Positions 59,345-64,000 of a stretch of 64,000 nucleotides of DNA are shown in pieces (the first letter of the stretch is position 1; the number at the start of each line of letters is the position of its first letter). The stretch is from Anagrus nilaparvatae. Its lineage: Eukaryota > Arthropoda > Insecta > Hymenoptera > Mymaridae. The stretch covers positions 58,806,501 to 58,870,500 of the forward strand of contig JAKSXM010000007.1 in assembly GCA_022575985.1 (NCBI GenBank). The letters run 5' to 3'. Position numbers and translations under genes: made by a program. The notes below the pieces were generated by a model, which saw only the letters and a program-made list of their open reading frames with translations, was not told the DNA's origin and searched no databases.

Positions 59345-60371
59345 TATGGGCGATTATTTCTCAACCTGGCCACCCCCCTCTGTCCAAAAATGGTGGCAAC
59401 TTAAAAAGATTTTGGTTTTCTCAAATTGACTGGAAAAGGGTCTAGTTTTTTATTCTCATTGGCCTTTTCAACTCTGTAAATCTACTGTGCCCATTTTAGG
59501 CACTGAGCGGCGGCAGGTGACATTTTAAAAACAGAAAAATTGAAATAAAAGTAGAGTAACGGTAAGTTTTTTGAAATTTCTGAAGAAAATGAGACCACTT
59601 ATGCGTGCACGCCATGGTAATTAGCTGATTTCTTAAAAAGTTTTGTGGGTGCTATGGAGTTTTTAAAAATGGGTAAAAAACGGCTACTTTGACTGATGAT
59701 ATCTCTGAACCTACATATCTAAAATAAAAAAGTTTTAGTGTAAAATGGTAGTCTTTTGATACATAATAAGTGTGCCAAATATCAGGGGATTTGATCGAGT
59801 AGTTTCGGATTTAGCAATTTTCGGGCATTAATTCTCTTTAAAAAATGGGTCAAAATTTGTTTCCGAATTACCCTTAAAATTGCTAAATCTGAAACTACTC
59901 GATCAAATCCCCCGATATTTGGCACACTTATTATGTATCAAAAGACTACCATTTTGCACTAAAACTTTTTTATTTTGGATATGTAGGTTCAGAGACATCA
60001 TCAGTCAAAGTAGCCGTTTTTTACCCATTTTTAAAAACTACATAGCACCCGCAAAACTTTTTAAGAAATCAACCAATTACCACGCAAGTGGTCTCATTTT
60101 CTTTGTTTTAATAAATAACATCTTTTAAGAGAACAAAATTTCAAAAAACTTACCGTTACTCTACTTTTATTTCAATTTTTCTGTTTTTAAAATGTCGACC
60201 TGCCACCGATCAGTGCCTAAAATGGGCACAATAGATTTACAGAGTTGAAAAGGCCAATGAGAATAAAAAACTAGACCCTTTTCTAGTCAATTTGAGAAAA
60301 CCAAAATCTTTTTAAGTTGCCACTATTTTTGGACAGAGGGGGGTGGCCGGGTTGAGAAATAATTGCCCATA
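59345..60371. repeat. 1.03 kb near-perfect hairpin element
   Basis: The left end tatgggcgattatttctcaa and right end ttgagaaataattgcccata pair, and the arms run inward through caccccctctgtcc/ggacagagggggg and ttttggcacactta to a loop near 59826-59873. The arms differ by scattered substitutions and one indel near 59610/60100. No target duplication is certain. Plus-strand open frames at 59880-60128 are repeat artefacts. Confidence 0.85.
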
Positions 60372-62281
60372 TATTAAGAGCCAGGAGGATTCTAATTTAC
60401 CTAAACTGGTGACCTAAAAGATACCTAAATTTACCTAAATGAAAATTTTACTACCACATGGAAATTTAATTTTTAATTTCATTTAAAAACTCTTAAAACG
60501 AACTTATTCGTTGCTGTGTAAAAAATCTGCTCCAAATATTTTTTGTTTCTAAGTTGCCAAATTTGTTACCACAGTACATGTAACGGATCTTCAAAACTTT
60601 TTGTATCGCTACTCATTGGGAATCTTTAGATTATACATTATTATTAATTTGAGGTTTTGTTTCTTTAAATATAAAAAAAAATATACCATCGTAGTTTTTA
60701 TTTTGTGTATTCCACAGGTGGTTCGTAGCCCCTTTACTTATACAAAATACTATACAAGTCTGTATATTTCATTGTAGTGAAAGTGGGTGATTATTGATAG
60801 CTTGATATGCATGATAACAAGGTTCCATATCAAATTGCCTCTTTTTATACGGCTTTATAATTTATACTATTTTTTAACAAAAAGATCATAATTTGAGATT
60901 ATTTTACGGCAAATATATTATCTATTAGAGGCCAATGTATAAATCATTTTGCCCTAGGTTTTACTTTAAAGAATCAAGTTATTTGAGGTAAATAGAAATT
61001 AATTATGAATCAGAAATTTTTATGCGAAAGCAAATGATTAAATTTAACATCCATATTTAATATTGCGCCATGCCGCAATTATTATGGTATTATTCTATAA
61101 ATTATTTAAAACGTAAATGCTTATATATAGCCGAAAATATGGTAGAGCACCCAATAGGGGTAGATGAGATGAAATGGGATTTTAAAAAAAATCATGACGG
61201 ACAAATTAACAATAGATTTAAAAAAAAAGAAACTTATGAGTAGGAAAAAAGTAAAATATTTAAAACAAAAATAAAAGGAAGCGGGGAGAATCTTAAAATA
61301 TAATTAAGAAGTCTCTTCTGAAAAAACTAATTTAAAAGTTTTTTAGAGTAAATCATATGGTTACATTTTTACAGTATGTGTTGCTTACTCGGTTAGATTG
61401 CTTTTTGCTTGAAATTTCAAGTGAGATCGAAGAAAATTAAAAATTTTTAGAGTTGAATTTGTTATTAATAAGTTATTCTAGACAAATTTTTTTTCTAGTG
61501 ATATTTTACTATGTGTAAGTCATTGATCTGAAAAAAAAGAAGCATCTCCTAAAAAATAAATTTTCTTGCCACTAACAAGAAAATTAGGGACGATTTAGGC
61601 CACTCTTTACTTTTCTGGACACGGGCTCGTAACGTACTAATTCTGCTTGAAATTACAAGCAATGCAACCTAATCATAATACTCAGGGTTCATATTTACCA
61701 AGCATTAATTTTAATGATTTTTATTTAATTTTTCAACCAATAATTGCAGTTGAAAACAAATCGCCTTATATATCAAATTTTCAGCAAAGTTTTATTGATT
61801 TTTGGCTATTAATATTCTATACAGAGGGCGAATCAATAAAATAATAACTATTTAATTAATGCTTTTTATAAAATACTCATAATATATTTATAATCAGTAA
61901 TACTATAATTATTATTCAGGTCATTGATCAGACAAATTTTCAAAAACTTAATATCAATAACGCAAATGATTTAAATTGTTAATTAAATACAGTTAATTAA
62001 CCCATATATTAAGACCATATGGTGTATGTAGTTTGTATCCTGTTTGTATCTTAAAAAAATCAATCAAATTTGTAAAATTTTCTCTTAAATTTCCTTTTAA
62101 AACATGCGCAAAAAACCTGGTGGTAAATTACTAAACTAAATTAATGATATATATATAAAATTACTTCTGCTACTTGTAGAATAATAAATAAAAAACAATC
62201 TAATAATAGATTTTTATGGGTGTTTTTCATTTTATGGAACAACTATATTAATAAAAAGATATTTTATTTAGTAAAATTGAA
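60372..62281. other. AT-rich intergenic stretch
   Basis: Upstream of the five-exon gene. It probably includes that gene's promoter and leader near its right end (an acceptor-like atattttatttag lies just before 62272). Open frames such as 61647-61844 lack family features. Confidence 0.4.
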
Positions 62282-63104
62282 ATGGGAATGAGTGAAATAA
62301 GTATTTGGGTCTTAATTCGTCGATATGATCAATTAGGTAAATGATATAATTTTAATTTAATTTAAAAAGAATCTTTAATTTTTTTTTAATTTTTAGAAAA
62401 TGAGACTGATAACGTGAGCAGTACTTTGAAACAAGTAACTGTACCTTCAGTATTAACATTTGCTGAATTAAAAAATAATGTCTTATCATGGGCAGAAGTT
62501 GAAGATGATAACACTAAAGTTGTTAAGGTTAGAAGATATGATAAAAGTTTAATTCCTTTATCTGCTTTACTTCAAGGATCTTCGAAAGATAAGTAAGTTC
62601 TTTTTTTATATATTTATATTAAAATTTTCACTCGATATACCATCAAGTTAAAAATAAAATAAAACTTAAACATTTTAGACCTTTTATAATGGACGTTGTT
62701 GGAGTGCATCAATTTTGTAAGAATTAATATTTATTAAACCTTTTGCTAGGCGTATCATTTGAACTAAAAATAAAACATTATTTTTACTTTAGGTCCAGTT
62801 GAAAAAAGATCAGTTCCACCAGAATACGTAGATGCTATCAAGTCAAAATTAACAAATCTTGAAAAACGAGTAAGTACATTTACTTTTTTTTTTATAGAAT
62901 AAAAATATTTAATAAACTAAAACTTATAAATTTTTAAAACAGGTTTTTGCTATAGAAGTAGCAATACCAAATATTGAATCAAGTCATTTGAATGCAGTTG
63001 AAGATGCTGCAAATAAATTAGCAAATTGTATAGGTTTTATAGATAAAAGATTTGATGATTTAACTCCTCAAGAATGGAAAGCAAAAATCAGTCTACCAGC
63101 TTAG
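62282..63104 (+). CDS. five-exon gene, 175-residue protein of unknown function
   Basis: I read five coding exons: 62282-62336, 62397-62592, 62679-62716, 62793-62869 and 62943-63104, with GT-AG introns of 60, 86, 76 and 73 bases. Every junction keeps frame: G|AA, AA|A, T|GT and phase 0. The total is 528 bases including TAG. The start is ATGGGAATGAG; Met3 is a possible alternative. The N-terminal half (about 1-95) begins SIWVLIRRYD and continues TFAELKNNVLSWAEVEDDN and KPFIMDVVGVHQF, which could be a small mixed beta fold. The C-terminal half (about 105-175) is likely helical: PPEYVDAIKSKLTNLEKRVF then a region ending DLTPQEWKAKISLPA. No signal peptide or membrane segment. I do not recognise the family. 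The gene is convergent with the one at 63709. Splice consensus and open frames in all five exons make it a real gene. Confidence 0.85.
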
Positions 63105-63708
63105 TGATTTGTGTGCAATAATTTTTATGTTAATTTGTTTTATTTATTAATTTATTTATTTTTAAATTAATATTAGTATAGGATATTTAAAAAATTAAGC
63201 CAAATATTAATTGTGTAAAAATATATTTTAACTTATTAATTTTTTATAAATGCACATATTTTTATAGCATAAATAATTTCTTTTTAATTGATATATATAT
63301 TTATATATATACATGTATATTATTCACATCGTTTTTATTTTTATAGCATAAAAAATTATTCGTTTTCAACAAATATTTATTATTTAAAAGAAACACAATT
63401 TTATTTTTAAATAATTAAATGTGATAAATTAAAATTTATATATTTATCTCTATGTTAAAATAATTCAAATAAAACTATATATTTGTAAATTAAAAGAGTT
63501 TTAAATTTTTAAAATTGATTCTTAAAATTAAACTAAAAAAAAACATTCTTTTTTAGCCTCCACGATTAAATTAAATTTTTTTTTTTTTTGAAATACTTAA
63601 AATGTATATTTACATTTTTATTTAACAACTATCTTTAAGATAAACAGAACTTAATTTATAAATAATTAACATACTAGTTTTTAAATTTATTATATCACAA
63701 TATAATTT
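63105..63708. other. convergent 3' intergenic region
   Basis: AT-rich, with TA-rich runs at 63288-63320. It holds the 3' ends of both flanking genes. No other feature seen. Confidence 0.55.
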
Positions 63709-63970
63709 TTAATCTATTAATATAAGTTCAATACTCGTATCTGGATCTTGATTTGGATTAATATTAACATTATGGCTGCTAGCCTGTACAGGATAAATTA
63801 TTTTTTTAAATTATCGATTTTATTTCAAGTTTTTATAAAAGTATGTATTATTACTAAAAGAATCAAAAGAACGTACGCTTACCAACTGAAGTGTAGCAGA
63901 AAAATATCGAGCTACTTCATTAGATGGTTCTTCTTTCACAATATCATCAAATGATAATCTTCTACCAGAT
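63709..63970 (-). CDS. C-terminal exons of a kleisin-like protein, possibly condensin II CAP-H2 (partial)
   Basis: Two exons on the minus strand, with the gene continuing beyond the right edge. The penultimate exon 63970-63883 (acceptor cttacaag|A, donor TTG|gtaagc) gives SGRRLSFDDIVKEEPSNEVA followed by RYFSATLQL. The 99-base intron ends at cctgtacag, and exon 63783-63709 gives ASSHNVNINPNQDPDTSIEL followed by ILID and a stop. The pattern FxxxV...P..EVxRxFxxxLQLA..xxVxI...DTxxLxL resembles my recollection of the C-terminal winged-helix end of CAP-H2, the kleisin that bridges the two SMC ATPase heads of condensin II in mitotic and interphase chromosomes. With only 53 residues this is a tentative family call; another kleisin such as Rad21/Rec8 cannot be excluded. 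That these are true coding exons is well supported by splice sites and frame. Confidence 0.55.
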
Positions 63971-64000
63971 CTTGTAAGTTTTTGTTTTATTTTATGTTCA

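Noticed and set aside
59880..60128. 82-codon frame in the 1 kb hairpin
   Set aside because: It falls in the right arm of a near-perfect inverted repeat with no family similarity.
63748..63954. 68-codon plus-strand frame
   Set aside because: It is antisense to the two spliced exons of the kleisin-like gene, which have the better splice signals and protein pattern.

Overview
The window looks like nuclear DNA of an insect, most likely a hymenopteran and possibly a parasitoid wasp. It is very AT-rich, its coding exons are interrupted by short GT-AG introns of about 58-90 bases, and it is crowded with inverted-repeat (foldback or MITE-like) elements and simple repeats. The order and family placement are inference. 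No bacterial-style gene organisation, rRNA or CRISPR array is visible.

Coding content is sparse. Four F-box/leucine-rich-repeat genes lie on the minus strand at 2708-4208, 5880-7361, 13034-14539 and 31018-32861. The second and third are close tandem paralogues and the other two are more diverged relatives. They read as substrate-recognition subunits of SCF-type ubiquitin ligases. Two of the models need splicing to gain an ATG: a 13-base first coding exon in the first gene and a start codon split by an intron in the fourth. At the right edge are a compact five-exon plus-strand gene of unknown function (62282-63104) and, convergent with it, the last two exons of a gene whose C-terminus resembles the kleisin CAP-H2 of condensin II (63709-63970, continuing off the window).

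The most informative mobile element is a 2.24 kb Ginger-like transposon at 19355-21598. It has TGT...ACA ends, near-identical terminal inverted repeats that each contain a 126-base palindrome, and a KRBA2/SCAND3-type integrase gene. The HHCC zinc finger and two catalytic aspartates survive, but the part that should carry the catalytic glutamate is deleted.

Other mobile or foldback elements run along the window: 515-1637, 4483-4936, 7591-7729, 9148-9779 (TA target site), 9905-10713 (TTAA, with another element nested inside), 12281-12945 (hAT-like ends), 16861-17434 (TA), 22655-24350 (arms made of a GC-rich short tandem repeat), 29166-29764, 33856-34084 (TTAA), 36641-37635 (an almost continuous 1 kb hairpin), 38043-40995, 43371-43805, 51703-52456 with a nested TA element, an interlocked pair at 55844-59245 whose core is a satellite array, and 59345-60371. 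Between them the sequence is AT-rich and I see no convincing gene. A few stretches carry splice-site-like exon candidates (26282-27141, 46294-46467, 52602-52815), which are given at low confidence.
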